NCBI RefSeq assembly: GCF_002982075.1
Contig: NZ_PUEJ01000001.1
Span: 248,001 to 312,000, forward strand
Origin: Labrys okinawensis
GTDB taxonomy: Bacteria > Pseudomonadota > Alphaproteobacteria > Rhizobiales > Labraceae
Length of the DNA: 64,000 nt
Reading direction: 5' to 3'
Below are positions 34,297-43,097 of the stretch, piece after piece (positions within the stretch are counted from its first letter, which is position 1; each line of letters opens with the position of its first letter). The notes beneath the pieces were generated by a model that was not told the origin of the DNA, did not search any database, and saw nothing but the letters and a program-made list of their open reading frames with translations. The position numbers were made by a program, and so were the translations under genes.

Positions 34297-35238
34297 ATGA
34301 GCCTCCACCAGCTGAAACGCCATTTCCCGTGGATCACGCTCGTCGTGCTGATCCTGCTCGTCGGTGCCATGGACCCCACCTTCCTCAGGCCGCAGAACCT
34401 GATGGAGCTCGGCGCCGACATCGCGCCCCTGTTCATCATGGCGCTCGGCATGACGCTCGCCATCTATATCGGCGGCATCGATCTTTCGGCCCAATCCGTG
34501 GCGAACATGACCACGGTGCTCGCCACCTTGTCGCTGCCTTATCTCGGCGTCTTCAGCGCGCTCCTGATCGCAGTGGTCGGTCTGCTGTTCGGCGCCTTTT
34601 CCGGCCTGGTGACGACGAGGCTCAAGGTGCCCTCCTTCATCGCCACTTTGGCGGTCGGCGGCCTTGCCCTTTCGGTCGGCCAGTTCGCTTCGGGCCAGCG
34701 CGCCTTGCACATGGATGTGGCTGCAAGGGACCAGGCGTTCGGATGGATGTTCGGCAGAACCGCCGGAATTCCCCACGAACTCGTCGTTTCCTTGGGGCTG
34801 CTTGCGATTGCCTGGTTCATTCAAAGCCGGACGACCGCCGGGCGCACGCTGAAGGCCGTGGGGGCCGGCGAGCTTGCCGCCGTGGCATCGGGCATCCGCG
34901 TCGAGCGCTACAAGGTCCTGGCCTTCGCCCTTTCGGGGCTGTTTGCGGCGATCGCGGGGCTGATGTTCTCGGTCAAGCTGTCGGGCGGCTCGCCGACCCT
35001 GGCCGAGGGCTTCCTCCTGCCGGCCATCGTTGCGGTGCTGGTCGGCGGCACCCCGCTTACGGGTGGCGTCGGCGGTGTCGTCAACACGCTCATCGGCACG
35101 ATGATCGTCGCGGTCGTGCGCGCGAGCATGCTCTATCTCAACATCCCCGCGACGGGGCAGCAGATTTTCTTCGGGATCGTGCTGATCGTCGCGATCGCCC
35201 TCACCATCGACCGCTCGAAGATGCGGATCGTGAAGTAG
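34297..35238 (+). CDS. Sugar ABC transporter permease (RbsC-like)
   Basis: 313 residues, starting at ATG 34297, 12 bp after the ATPase stop. Repeated membrane segments include ITLVVLILLVGAMDPTF, FIMALGMTLAIYIGGIDLSA and LIAVVGLLFGAFSGLV, and the C-terminal VGGTPLTGGVGGVVNTLIGT matches the BPD_transp_2 core. It is not a duplicate of the first permease: the two differ in most positions, so the transporter has a heterodimeric channel as in AI-2 and rhamnose importers. Confidence 0.92.
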   Translation: MSLHQLKRHFPWITLVVLILLVGAMDPTFLRPQNLMELGADIAPLFIMALGMTLAIYIGGIDLSAQSVANMTTVLATLSLPYLGVFSALLIAVVGLLFGAFSGLVTTRLKVPSFIATLAVGGLALSVGQFASGQRALHMDVAARDQAFGWMFGRTAGIPHELVVSLGLLAIAWFIQSRTTAGRTLKAVGAGELAAVASGIRVERYKVLAFALSGLFAAIAGLMFSVKLSGGSPTLAEGFLLPAIVAVLVGGTPLTGGVGGVVNTLIGTMIVAVVRASMLYLNIPATGQQIFFGIVLIVAIALTIDRSKMRIVK

Positions 35239-35249
35239 GGGAGAGCGAC

Positions 35250-36284
35250 ATGGAAACCATGCGAGCCGCCGTGCTCACCCGCCCCGGGGCATTCGAAGTC
35301 CGGGAGGTTCCCATCCCCTCTATCGGCCCGGATGATGCTCTCATCAGGGTGGAGCGCTGCGGCATCTGCGGCACCGACATCCACATCTTCAAGGGCCACT
35401 ACGCCGCCGACACCCTGCCCTTCATCCCCGGGCACGAGTTCACCGGCACGGTGAGCCGTTTGGGGGACAGGGTCCAGGGCCTGAAGATCGGGCAGCGTGT
35501 CGTTGCGGACGTCAATATCGGCTGCGGCCATTGCTTCTTCTGCCGCCGCGGCGAGGTGCTCAACTGCCAGGCGGTCAGCCAGATCGGGATCCATCGTGAC
35601 GGCGGATTTGCCGAATTCGTCGCGGTTCCGGCGCGGCTGGTCATTCCGGCGCCGGTCGCGGCGAAGTCCGAGCTGCTGGCGTTGACGGAGCCCGTTGCCT
35701 GTGTCGTCAGGGCAGCGCGCAAATCCGGCATCGGTTTCGGCATGTCGGTCGTCGTGCTCGGCGCCGGGCCGATCGGCAACCTGCACATCCAGATGATGCG
35801 TCTCGTCGGCGCCGCTCCGATCATTGCCGTGGAGCCCTCGCAACCTCGCGCGGCGCTCGCCGAAAAGGCCGGCGCCGATCTCGTCGTCACCGACCCCAGG
35901 GAGGCCCGGAGGCTCGTCGCCGAGATGACGCAGGGGCGCGGAGCGGACGTGGTGATCGAAAGCGTTGGTGCCACCGCTCTCTATGCCGAGGCTTTCAGGC
36001 TCATCCGCCCTGGCGGCCATGTCGCCGCCTTCGGCATCACGGGACCCAATGACAGCGTGCCGCTTCCCCTGCTCGAAACGGTCCTGCGGGAAAACTCGGT
36101 CAAGGGCTCGGTGGCCGGCATCGGCCAGGACATGCACGATGCCCTGACGCTGCTGAGCCATGGGCGTTTCCAGGTCGAGCCCTTCATTGGCTCGGTCGTA
36201 CCGCTGAGCGCGATTCAATCGGCATTCGAGACGATTCAGGACCGTCCGGCCGTCCTGAAAACGCAGATCGACACGAGCGCATGA
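35250..36284 (+). CDS. Zinc-dependent medium-chain alcohol dehydrogenase
   Basis: 344 residues. CGICGTDIHIFKG holds the catalytic zinc cysteine, PGHEFTGTVSRLGDRV contains the His-Glu pair, and CGHCFFCRRGEVLNC gives the four structural-zinc cysteines. VVVLGAGPIGNLHIQMM is the NAD-binding Rossmann loop, with an acidic EPS after the second strand pointing to NAD rather than NADP. Family members oxidise polyols and secondary alcohols such as sorbitol, threonine or 2,3-butanediol. Next to a sugar importer a polyol substrate is likely, but the compound is not known. Confidence 0.9.
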   Translation: METMRAAVLTRPGAFEVREVPIPSIGPDDALIRVERCGICGTDIHIFKGHYAADTLPFIPGHEFTGTVSRLGDRVQGLKIGQRVVADVNIGCGHCFFCRRGEVLNCQAVSQIGIHRDGGFAEFVAVPARLVIPAPVAAKSELLALTEPVACVVRAARKSGIGFGMSVVVLGAGPIGNLHIQMMRLVGAAPIIAVEPSQPRAALAEKAGADLVVTDPREARRLVAEMTQGRGADVVIESVGATALYAEAFRLIRPGGHVAAFGITGPNDSVPLPLLETVLRENSVKGSVAGIGQDMHDALTLLSHGRFQVEPFIGSVVPLSAIQSAFETIQDRPAVLKTQIDTSA

Positions 36285-36372
36285 CGGCGCCGATCGTTCG
36301 CGCCGCACCGACGAAATAACTTGCGCCCCGGCGCACTCATACGATTGCTCATCACTCGAGAGGATTCACGAC

Positions 36373-37872
36373 ATGGATCAGGTCGTCGCCAGACAGTCGC
36401 TTCCCGACACGCCCCGGATATTTGGCTTTTTTGTCGACGGAAAGCGGATGGAGGCTGGAGAACGAGCCTATTTCGAGCGCCGCAGCCCGGGCCATGACGT
36501 GCCGGTGACGCGCATTCCAAAATGCACCAGGGAAGACCTCGACCTTGCCGTGAAGGCGGCGCGTCGCGCTTTCGAGGACGGGCGCTGGTCGAGGATCCCG
36601 GCCGTCGAGCGTGCGGATGTCCTGCTGCGCGCGGCGCAGATCCTGCGCAGCCGCGCCGGGGAACTGGCCTATTGGGAGACCCTGGAGAACGGCAAACCCA
36701 TCAGCCAGGCGCGGGCGGAAGTGGATGGCTGCGCCGGCATGTTCGAATATGCCGCCGGCCTGGCCAGGACGCTGCATGGCGATGCCTTCAACAATCTGGG
36801 GGATGGCATGTTCGGCCTGGTCACCCGGGAGCCGATCGGCGTGGTCGGGCTGATCACGCCGTGGAACTTTCCTTTCCTGATCCTCTGCGAGAGGGTGCCC
36901 TATATCCTCGCTGCCGGCTGCACCATCGTCGCAAAGCCTTCCGAGGTGACGTCTGCCACGACTCTCATGCTGGCCGAGATCCTGTCGGAAGCGGGGCTCC
37001 CCGACGGCTGCTACAATGTCGTCACCGGTTCGGGCAGCGTCATCGGCCAGGCCATGACCGAACATCTGGATATCGACATGGTGTCCTTCACCGGCTCGAC
37101 CGCAGTGGGGAGGCGCTGCGTCGAGGCAGCCGGCGGCAATTTCAAGAAACTCGGCCTGGAACTCGGGGGCAAGAATCCGCAGATCGTCTTCGCGGATGCG
37201 GATCTGGAGGATGCCGCGGATGGTGTGGCGTTCGGCATCGGCTTCAACACCGGCCAATGCTGCGTGAGCGGCAGCCGCCTGATCGTGGAACGCTCGGTGG
37301 CGAGCGAGTTCGAAAAGCTGGTTGCCGCCAAGCTGGCCAAGGTCAGGATCGGCGATCCGCTCGATCCGGCCACGCAGATCGGCGCCATCACGACGACGGC
37401 CCAGAACAGGACCATTCTGGACTATATCGCCAAGGGCAGGGAGGAGGGCGCGCGGCTGGTCTGCGGCGGGGGAGCGCTCGACTTCGGCCGCGGCCAGTAT
37501 ATCGCACCCACTCTGTTCGCAGACGTCACCGGCGCGATGGCGATCGCCCGCGAGGAGATTTTCGGTCCCGTGCTGGCGGTCATGCCCTTCGACAGCGAGG
37601 CCGAAGCGATCGCCATGGCCAACGACACCGTCTATGGCCTGGCCGCGAGCGTGTGGACCAAGAATATCGACAAGGCCCTGAACGTCACGCGCCGTGTTCG
37701 CGCCGGCCGTTTCTGGGTCAACACCACGCTGGCCGGCGGCCCGGAACTTCCGCTGGGCGGGTTCAAACAGTCGGGCTGGGGACGCGAAGCCGGCTCCTAC
37801 GGCATCGAGGAGTATACCCAGATCAAGTCCGTCCATATCGAGATTGGCAAGCGCGAGCCTTGGGTGCGCTGA
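36373..37872 (+). CDS. NAD(P)-dependent aldehyde dehydrogenase
   Basis: 499 residues. PWNFPFLILCERV is the active-site asparagine motif, FTGSTAVGRRCVEAAG is the cofactor loop, LELGGKNPQIVFADAD contains the general-base glutamate, and NTGQCCVSGSRL provides the catalytic cysteine. EEIFGPVLAVMPF is the second conserved glutamate loop. It most resembles betaine-aldehyde and broad aliphatic aldehyde dehydrogenases. The stop overlaps the next start by 4 bases, so aldehyde oxidation is coupled to the GMC enzyme; the pair is likely to convert an alcohol to an acid. Confidence 0.93.
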   Translation: MDQVVARQSLPDTPRIFGFFVDGKRMEAGERAYFERRSPGHDVPVTRIPKCTREDLDLAVKAARRAFEDGRWSRIPAVERADVLLRAAQILRSRAGELAYWETLENGKPISQARAEVDGCAGMFEYAAGLARTLHGDAFNNLGDGMFGLVTREPIGVVGLITPWNFPFLILCERVPYILAAGCTIVAKPSEVTSATTLMLAEILSEAGLPDGCYNVVTGSGSVIGQAMTEHLDIDMVSFTGSTAVGRRCVEAAGGNFKKLGLELGGKNPQIVFADADLEDAADGVAFGIGFNTGQCCVSGSRLIVERSVASEFEKLVAAKLAKVRIGDPLDPATQIGAITTTAQNRTILDYIAKGREEGARLVCGGGALDFGRGQYIAPTLFADVTGAMAIAREEIFGPVLAVMPFDSEAEAIAMANDTVYGLAASVWTKNIDKALNVTRRVRAGRFWVNTTLAGGPELPLGGFKQSGWGREAGSYGIEEYTQIKSVHIEIGKREPWVR

Positions 37873-39470
37873 TGAAGGAACTCGGCTACGACTATGTGAT
37901 CGTCGGCGGCGGCTCGGCGGGCTGCGTGCTTGCCGCGCGCCTCAGCGAGAACCCCGCCGTGCGCGTATTGCTGCTGGAGGCCGGCGGCCGTGACAGCAAT
38001 CCCTACATTCACATGCCGGTCGGCTTCGCCAAGATGACGGCGGGCCCCCTGACCTGGGGACTCAAGACGGCTCCCCAGCGCCATGCCTGCGGCCGGGAGA
38101 TTCCCTATGCCCAGGCGAAGGTGATCGGGGGCGGCTCCTCGATCAATGCGGAGATCTATACCAGGGGCCATGCCGCCGATTTCGACCGCTGGGCGGGCGA
38201 GGAGGGAGCCGCCGGCTGGTCCTTCAAGGAGGTGCTGCCCTATTTCATCCGCTCCGAGGGCAACACCATTCTATCGGGCGAGATGCACGGGGCTGATGGG
38301 CCGCTGGGCGTCTCCAACCTGCCCGATCCCCAGCCGATGTCGCGCGCCTTCGTCCAGGCCTGCCAGGAATTCGGCATGCCCTATAATCCCGACTTCAACG
38401 GCAGGGCGCAGGAAGGCGCGGGTATCTACCAGACCACCATCCGCAATGGGCGGCGCTGCTCGGCCGCCGTCGGCTATCTCAGGCCGGCGGCGAAGCGATC
38501 CAATCTCACTGTCGAGACCGGCTGCCTGGTGCGGCGCATCCTGTTCCAGAAGGCACGCGCCATTGGCGTCGAGTTCGTCAGGAACGGTCAGCTCGTCACC
38601 GCCAGAGCGGAGAGCGAGGTTCTCGTCACATCAGGCGCGATCGGATCGCCCAAGATCATGATGCTGTCGGGTGTCGGTCCAGCCGATCATCTCAAGAAGC
38701 TGGGAATCGAGGTCGTCGAGGATTTGCCGGGCGTAGGCGAGAACCTCAACGATCATTTCGGCGTCGATATCGTGGCCGAGCTGAAGGGTCCGACCAGCCT
38801 CGACAAATACAACAAGTGGCATTGGATGCTGTGGGCTGGGCTCCAATACCTGCTCTTCAAGTCCGGGCCGGTGACCTCCAACGTCGTCGAGGGCGGGGCC
38901 TTCTGGTATGGCGATGCCGGTGCCGCGATACCGGACCTGCAATTCCACTTCCTGGCCGGTGCGGGCGCCGAAGCCGGCGTGCCCACGGTGCCCTCCGGCT
39001 CTGGCATCACGCTGAACTCCTACACCCTTCGCCCCAAGAGCCGCGGATCAGTCCGGCTGGCGTCGTCGGATCCCGCCATCAATCCGATCGTCGACCCGAA
39101 TTTCCTGGCGGAACCCGATGACGTTCGCGTTTCCGCCGAGGGAGTACGGATCAGCCGGGAGATCTTCGCCAAGCCTTCCCTGCAGAAGTTCATCAAGCGC
39201 CTGCACCTGCCGGGAGACGATGTCAGGACCAATGCCCAGTTCGCGGACTATGCGCGCCGCTATGGCAGGACCTCCTATCACCCCAGCGGCACCTGCAAGA
39301 TGGGCATCGATGCCATGGCAGTGGTCGATCCGCAGCTGCGCGTGCGGGGCCTCGACCGCATCCGCATCTGCGACAGCTCGACCTTCCCCAGCCTCATCGG
39401 CTCGAACACCAATGCGGCCGCGATCATGGTCGGCGAGAAGGCGACGGACCTGATCCGCGGGAATATGTAA
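37872..39470 (+). CDS. GMC-family FAD alcohol oxidoreductase (choline dehydrogenase-like)
   Basis: 532 residues from ATG 37872; the 982-residue frame that runs through the preceding gene is a shadow. YVIVGGGSAGCVLAARLSE is the FAD-binding GxGxxG motif, AKVIGGGSSINAEIYTRGH is GMC signature 1, and VLVTSGAIGSPKIMMLSGVG is signature 2. The catalytic histidine sits in SYHPSGTCKMG. Family members oxidise choline, polyethylene glycol, other primary alcohols or sugar hydroxyls. With the adjacent aldehyde dehydrogenase it looks betA/betB-like, but the sugar importer and unrelated regulator argue against simple choline use. Confidence 0.92.
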   Translation: MKELGYDYVIVGGGSAGCVLAARLSENPAVRVLLLEAGGRDSNPYIHMPVGFAKMTAGPLTWGLKTAPQRHACGREIPYAQAKVIGGGSSINAEIYTRGHAADFDRWAGEEGAAGWSFKEVLPYFIRSEGNTILSGEMHGADGPLGVSNLPDPQPMSRAFVQACQEFGMPYNPDFNGRAQEGAGIYQTTIRNGRRCSAAVGYLRPAAKRSNLTVETGCLVRRILFQKARAIGVEFVRNGQLVTARAESEVLVTSGAIGSPKIMMLSGVGPADHLKKLGIEVVEDLPGVGENLNDHFGVDIVAELKGPTSLDKYNKWHWMLWAGLQYLLFKSGPVTSNVVEGGAFWYGDAGAAIPDLQFHFLAGAGAEAGVPTVPSGSGITLNSYTLRPKSRGSVRLASSDPAINPIVDPNFLAEPDDVRVSAEGVRISREIFAKPSLQKFIKRLHLPGDDVRTNAQFADYARRYGRTSYHPSGTCKMGIDAMAVVDPQLRVRGLDRIRICDSSTFPSLIGSNTNAAAIMVGEKATDLIRGNM

Positions 39471-39484
39471 GAGACGGGTTTCCC

Positions 39485-39563
39485 GGGAGTGCGGACGTCC
39501 TCGTCCGCTCTTCTATCGGCAAGCGGAGTGCTTCCAAGTGCGGACGAGGACGTCCGCGCTCCC
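39485..39563. repeat. Nested REP-like inverted repeat
   Basis: Two 24-bp arms (39485-39508 and 39540-39563) are inverted copies differing at one position. Each arm itself contains the small hairpin GCGGACG-TCCT-CGTCCGC, or its reverse. The element fills the gap between the convergent GMC and aldo/keto reductase genes, and two palindromic units in inverted orientation resemble a BIME of REP elements. It may also terminate both transcripts. Confidence 0.75.
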
Positions 39564-39583
39564 AGGAAGAGCCGGCAGCCACC

Positions 39584-40402
39584 TCAGTCCCATTCCGGCG
39601 CCCAGGGGATGAGGTCGCGTCCGACGATGCGCAGGTTCTTCTGGGTCTGCGCGTCGATCCGCGCCATGTCGATGCTCGACAGGGTGAAATCCATGATGTC
39701 GAAGTTCGAGCGGATGTTCTCCGGCTTGGTCGACATCGTGTTCAGCGGCACGCCTTTTTGGAGAATCCAGCGCAGGACGATCTGCCCCGCCGTCTTCCCA
39801 TAGGCCTGGCCGATCTCGGCGAAGAGCGGTTGTTCGAAGACCTTTCCTCGGGCGACAGAGCAATAGGATGAGAGCGGGATGCCGGTCTCGTTGGCGGCGG
39901 CCAGCAGGATATCCTGATTGAGGAAGGGGTGAAACTCGACCTGGTTGGTGACGAGGGGGGCGTCGACGATCGATCTGGCCTGCCGCATCATGCCCGCCGT
40001 GTAGTTCGAGACGCCGATGTGGCGGGCGAGCCCCAGTTCCCGTGCCTTTTGAAGGAGCCCGAGCGAGGGGGCGATATTGCCGTCGGCCGGCGCCCAGTGC
40101 AGCAGCAGGACGTCGACGAAGTCGACACGAAGGTCCCGCAGGCTTTGTTCGACCGATGGGAGAAAGCGCTCATCGGAGAAATTGTGGATGCCGACCTTGG
40201 TGGTGATGCAAAGCTCGTCCCGCTTCACGCTGCCATTGGCCAGGCTTTCGCCGACCTCGGCTTCGTTCTCGTACATCTGTGCGGTATCGAAGGCGCGGTA
40301 TCCTGTGGCCAAGGCCGTCTCGATCGCCTGCCGGCAGGCCTCGCCGCGCAGGGGGTAGGTGCCGAACGAGCGCTGGAACGTCCGCGTGAAATAGATGCTC
40401 AT
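39584..40402 (-). CDS. Aldo/keto reductase (2,5-diketogluconate reductase-like)
   Basis: 272 residues of the (beta/alpha)8 AKR5-like type. The catalytic tetrad is visible: D39 and Y44 in AFDTAQMYENE, K69 in CITTKV, and H102 in LLLHWAP. GQIVLRWILQKGVPLNTMST is the usual cofactor helix region. These enzymes reduce sugar-derived carbonyls with NADPH. The gene is divergent from the CoA-transferase, with an operator copy 23 bp upstream of its start, so it belongs to the TetR regulon despite being transcribed leftward. Confidence 0.9.
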   Translation of the reverse strand: MSIYFTRTFQRSFGTYPLRGEACRQAIETALATGYRAFDTAQMYENEAEVGESLANGSVKRDELCITTKVGIHNFSDERFLPSVEQSLRDLRVDFVDVLLLHWAPADGNIAPSLGLLQKARELGLARHIGVSNYTAGMMRQARSIVDAPLVTNQVEFHPFLNQDILLAAANETGIPLSSYCSVARGKVFEQPLFAEIGQAYGKTAGQIVLRWILQKGVPLNTMSTKPENIRSNFDIMDFTLSSIDMARIDAQTQKNLRIVGRDLIPWAPEWD

Positions 40403-40424
40403 CCTTGTCGTTTCCTTTTTTTAT

Positions 40425-40440
40425 CGCACTATCTAGTTAC
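40425..40440. promoter_or_regulatory. TetR operator copy 3 (aldo/keto reductase promoter)
   Basis: Read leftward this is GTAACTAGATAGTGCG, almost the same as copy 2 at 30420, and 13 of 16 to the best copy. It lies only 23 bp before the reductase start, a typical repressor position. Confidence 0.75.
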
Positions 40441-40524
40441 TTATATGACGTGTGTCGGCGGCCGGCAAGCCGTCGAATCCGGCCGGCGGATAAAAGGAGT
40501 TGAAGGCGCAGACGCTATAAGGTA

Positions 40525-40540
40525 CTAACCATATAGTTAC
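40525..40540. promoter_or_regulatory. TetR operator copy 4 (CoA-transferase promoter)
   Basis: CTAACCATATAGTTAC matches the best copy at 13 of 16 positions, 26 bp before the CoA-transferase start codon. Together with copy 3 it gives each of these divergent promoters its own site. Confidence 0.7.
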
Positions 40541-40565
40541 TTACAAGAATCCTCGCGAGGAGACG

Positions 40566-42158
40566 ATGTCCAAGATCAAGAGCGCGCTCGAGGCGGTGCG
40601 GCGCATCGGCGACAAGGCGGTCGTTGCCGTGAATTCCTCCAGCGGGCTTTGCTGCCCCGACCTGGTTCTCCAGGCGCTGGGAGAGCGCTATCGCGAAGAG
40701 GGCCATCCCCGCCAGCTCACCATGATCCACCCGATTGCGGCGGGCGACATGTTCGGCACCAAGGGCGTCGACCATCTGGCCCAGGACGGTCTCATCGATA
40801 CGGTCATCGGCGGGTCCTATCCATCCGGGCCCTCCTCGGCAGAACCGCCGCTGATCTGGCAGATGCTCGGCGAGAACAAGATCAGCGCCTACAACGTGCC
40901 CAGCGGCATCCTGTTCGACATTCTCCGGGAGGCGGCCGGAAAGCGCCCTGGCGTCCTGACCAAGGTCGGGCTCGACACCTTCGTCGATCCGGCGCTCGAT
41001 GGCTGCGCCATGAACGATCGCGCCCGGTCGCGGCCGATCGTGCGCAGGGTCCAGTTCGAGGGCGACGAGTGGCTCTATTTCCCGGCGATCGCGCCGGATG
41101 TCGCCATCATCCGGGCCTCGACGGCGGACGAGCGCGGCAACCTGACTTTCGAGCATGAAGGCGCCTATCTCGGAGCCATGGAACTGGCGCTGGCTGCGCA
41201 CAATTCCGGCGGTACCGTCATTGCGCAGGTCAAGCGGATCGCCCAAGCGGGCACGCTGCGTCCGCATGACGTGCGAGTGCCCGGCATCCTCGTCGACATC
41301 ATCGTCGAGGCGCCGGACCAGTTGCAGACGACGGCGACGGCCTATGATCCCGCGATATCGGGCGAGCTGTTCCGCCCCCTCGATACCTTCACGATCCCCG
41401 CCTTCGACGCGGCCAAGGTGATGGCCCGGCGCGTGGCGATGGAGCTCGAGAGCGGCTGGGCCGTGAACATCGGCTTCGGCATTTCGGCGAATGTCCCGCG
41501 CATCCTGCTGGAGGAAGGCAGGCACGGCGAGATCACCTGGGTGATCGAGCAGGGGGCTGTCGGGGGAATCCCGCTGCTCGACTTCAAGTTCGGCTGCTCC
41601 TCCAATGCCGAGGCGTTCGTCGCCTCGCCGCATCAGTTCACCTATTTCCAGGCCGGCGGCTTCGATGCCTCCCTCCTGTCCTTCCTGCAGATCGGGCAGG
41701 ATGGCTCCGTCAACGTCTCCAAGCTGGCGGTGCGCCCGCATGTGACGGCCGGCGCCGGAGGTTTCGTCGACATCACCGCCCGCGCCAGGAAGATCGTGTT
41801 CTCGGGCTATTTCAACGCCGGTGCGAAACTGTCGGTGGCCGATGGCAAGCTGAGAATCGACAGGGAAGGCAAGGTCGCCAAGCTCGTGCCCGAGGTCGAC
41901 CAGGTCTCGTTCTCCGGCAAGCGCGCCACGCTGCAGAACCAGGACGTGACCTATGTCACCGAGCGCTGCGTGCTGAAGCTGATCGAAGGCCGGCTGACCG
42001 TCACCGAGATTGCGCCCGGCGTGGATCTCAAGCGCGACATCCTCGACCAGGCCGCCTTTCCGCTCGCCGTTGCCGAGCCCCTCCTGTCGATGCCGGCCGA
42101 TCTCTTCCTGCCCGATCGCCGCGGCCGGCCGGCAGTCACCAGAGAGGCGGCCGAGTGA
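40566..42158 (+). CDS. Acetate/propionate-type CoA-transferase (YdiF-like)
   Basis: 530 residues, a fused alpha-beta family I CoA-transferase. The N-terminal half has IHPIAAGDMFGTKGVDHLA and NVPSGILFDILREAAG, and the C-terminal half contains WVIEQGAVGGIPLLDF near residue 330, where the glutamate of IEQG is the covalent CoA-accepting residue. FVDITARARKIVFSGYF matches the end of the beta domain. It transfers CoA from acetyl-CoA or similar to a carboxylic acid, so acid made by the GMC/aldehyde dehydrogenase pair could be activated here. Under operator copy 4. Confidence 0.9.
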   Translation: MSKIKSALEAVRRIGDKAVVAVNSSSGLCCPDLVLQALGERYREEGHPRQLTMIHPIAAGDMFGTKGVDHLAQDGLIDTVIGGSYPSGPSSAEPPLIWQMLGENKISAYNVPSGILFDILREAAGKRPGVLTKVGLDTFVDPALDGCAMNDRARSRPIVRRVQFEGDEWLYFPAIAPDVAIIRASTADERGNLTFEHEGAYLGAMELALAAHNSGGTVIAQVKRIAQAGTLRPHDVRVPGILVDIIVEAPDQLQTTATAYDPAISGELFRPLDTFTIPAFDAAKVMARRVAMELESGWAVNIGFGISANVPRILLEEGRHGEITWVIEQGAVGGIPLLDFKFGCSSNAEAFVASPHQFTYFQAGGFDASLLSFLQIGQDGSVNVSKLAVRPHVTAGAGGFVDITARARKIVFSGYFNAGAKLSVADGKLRIDREGKVAKLVPEVDQVSFSGKRATLQNQDVTYVTERCVLKLIEGRLTVTEIAPGVDLKRDILDQAAFPLAVAEPLLSMPADLFLPDRRGRPAVTREAAE

Positions 42159-42928
42159 TGGGCGAGGATGGCGTCCGCCTGAGGGTCGAGGGACCGGTTG
42201 CGACCATCGTCATCGAACGCGAGGGCAAGCTCAACGCCTTCGATGCTGCCATGGTGGCGGAGCTCCAGCGTCTGTGCGCCCTCATCGAGCGTGATGCGGC
42301 CATCCGCGTCGCTGTCATGACCGGAGCAGGGGCGAAGGCGTTCTCGGCGGGCGGCGACATCGAGGCCTGGAGCCGGGAGACACCGGAGGATTTCGGCCGG
42401 TTCTGGGTGCGCGAGGGGCACGCCGCCTTCGATGCGCTGGCCCGTCTGCGCCAGCCCCTCATCGCCGTGCTGAACGGCCATGCCTTGGGTGGCGGCCTGG
42501 AGCTTGCCGCCTGCGCGGACTATCGCATTGCGGAGGCTCACGCCAAGATCGGGCAGCCGGAGACCGGGCTCGGCATCATTCCGGGATGGTCGGGTACGCA
42601 GCGCGCGACACGCCGCTTCGGTGCCCAGGCCGTCCGGCGCATGGCGATCTTCGGCGAGATTCTCACCGCCGGGGAAGCGCGCGAACTCGGCATCGTGGAC
42701 GAGGTGGTGGACACCGGCCAGGGGTTTGCCCGGGCCACGGTGCTTGCCGAAAAGGTGTGCTCGCGCGCGCCCCTGGCAACCGAGATCGCGAAGATGCTGG
42801 TGAATGCCGCCGAAACGGAAGAGACGGAGCGGGTTTTCGACTGCCTCGCCGGCATGGCCGCCGCGCAATCGAGCGAGTTGCAGGCCGGCCTTGCCGCGTT
42901 CCGCCAAAGGCGGCCGCCGAAATTCTGA
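42158..42928 (+). CDS. Enoyl-CoA hydratase/isomerase family protein
   Basis: 256 residues from ATG 42158 with a 4-base overlap with the CoA-transferase stop (GTG 42155 is also in frame). KAFSAGGDIEAWSRE is the first oxyanion-hole segment, and NGHALGGGLELAACADYRIA the second. QPETGLGIIPGWSGTQRATR carries the glutamate of the hydration site, E in QPETG, while the second catalytic glutamate is not obvious. It hydrates a 2-enoyl-CoA in a beta-oxidation-like sequence with the acyl-CoA dehydrogenase at 50285. Confidence 0.9.
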   Translation: MGEDGVRLRVEGPVATIVIEREGKLNAFDAAMVAELQRLCALIERDAAIRVAVMTGAGAKAFSAGGDIEAWSRETPEDFGRFWVREGHAAFDALARLRQPLIAVLNGHALGGGLELAACADYRIAEAHAKIGQPETGLGIIPGWSGTQRATRRFGAQAVRRMAIFGEILTAGEARELGIVDEVVDTGQGFARATVLAEKVCSRAPLATEIAKMLVNAAETEETERVFDCLAGMAAAQSSELQAGLAAFRQRRPPKF

Positions 42929-43097
42929 CAAGGCAATGGCGTCGGGTTAACACCACCCCACAGAATAGGTGATACCAACGGTATTGATGCTTGACCGATC
43001 AAGCACCGTCATTACGAGCGCAGCCGTTGGCCCAGAATTCCCTTCCCGCCGCTTTCGGGGGCGCCGGAATGACAGCGGTCCATCTCAACGCGCCGGT
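42929..43097. other. Intergenic segment with hairpin
   Basis: A 169-bp gap between convergent genes. GCTTGA (42989-42994) and TCAAGC (42999-43004) form a tight hairpin, and the following CGTCATTACGAGCGCAGCC and GGCGCCGGAATGACAGC pieces resemble decayed copies of a common rhizobial intergenic repeat. No gene is seen. Confidence 0.4.

Noticed and set aside
36522..37871. Frame that would fuse about 450 residues in front of the GMC oxidoreductase
   Set aside because: This part overlaps the aldehyde dehydrogenase in another frame and is arginine/glycine-rich without motifs; ATG 37872 with a 4-base overlap starts exactly at the FAD-binding motif.
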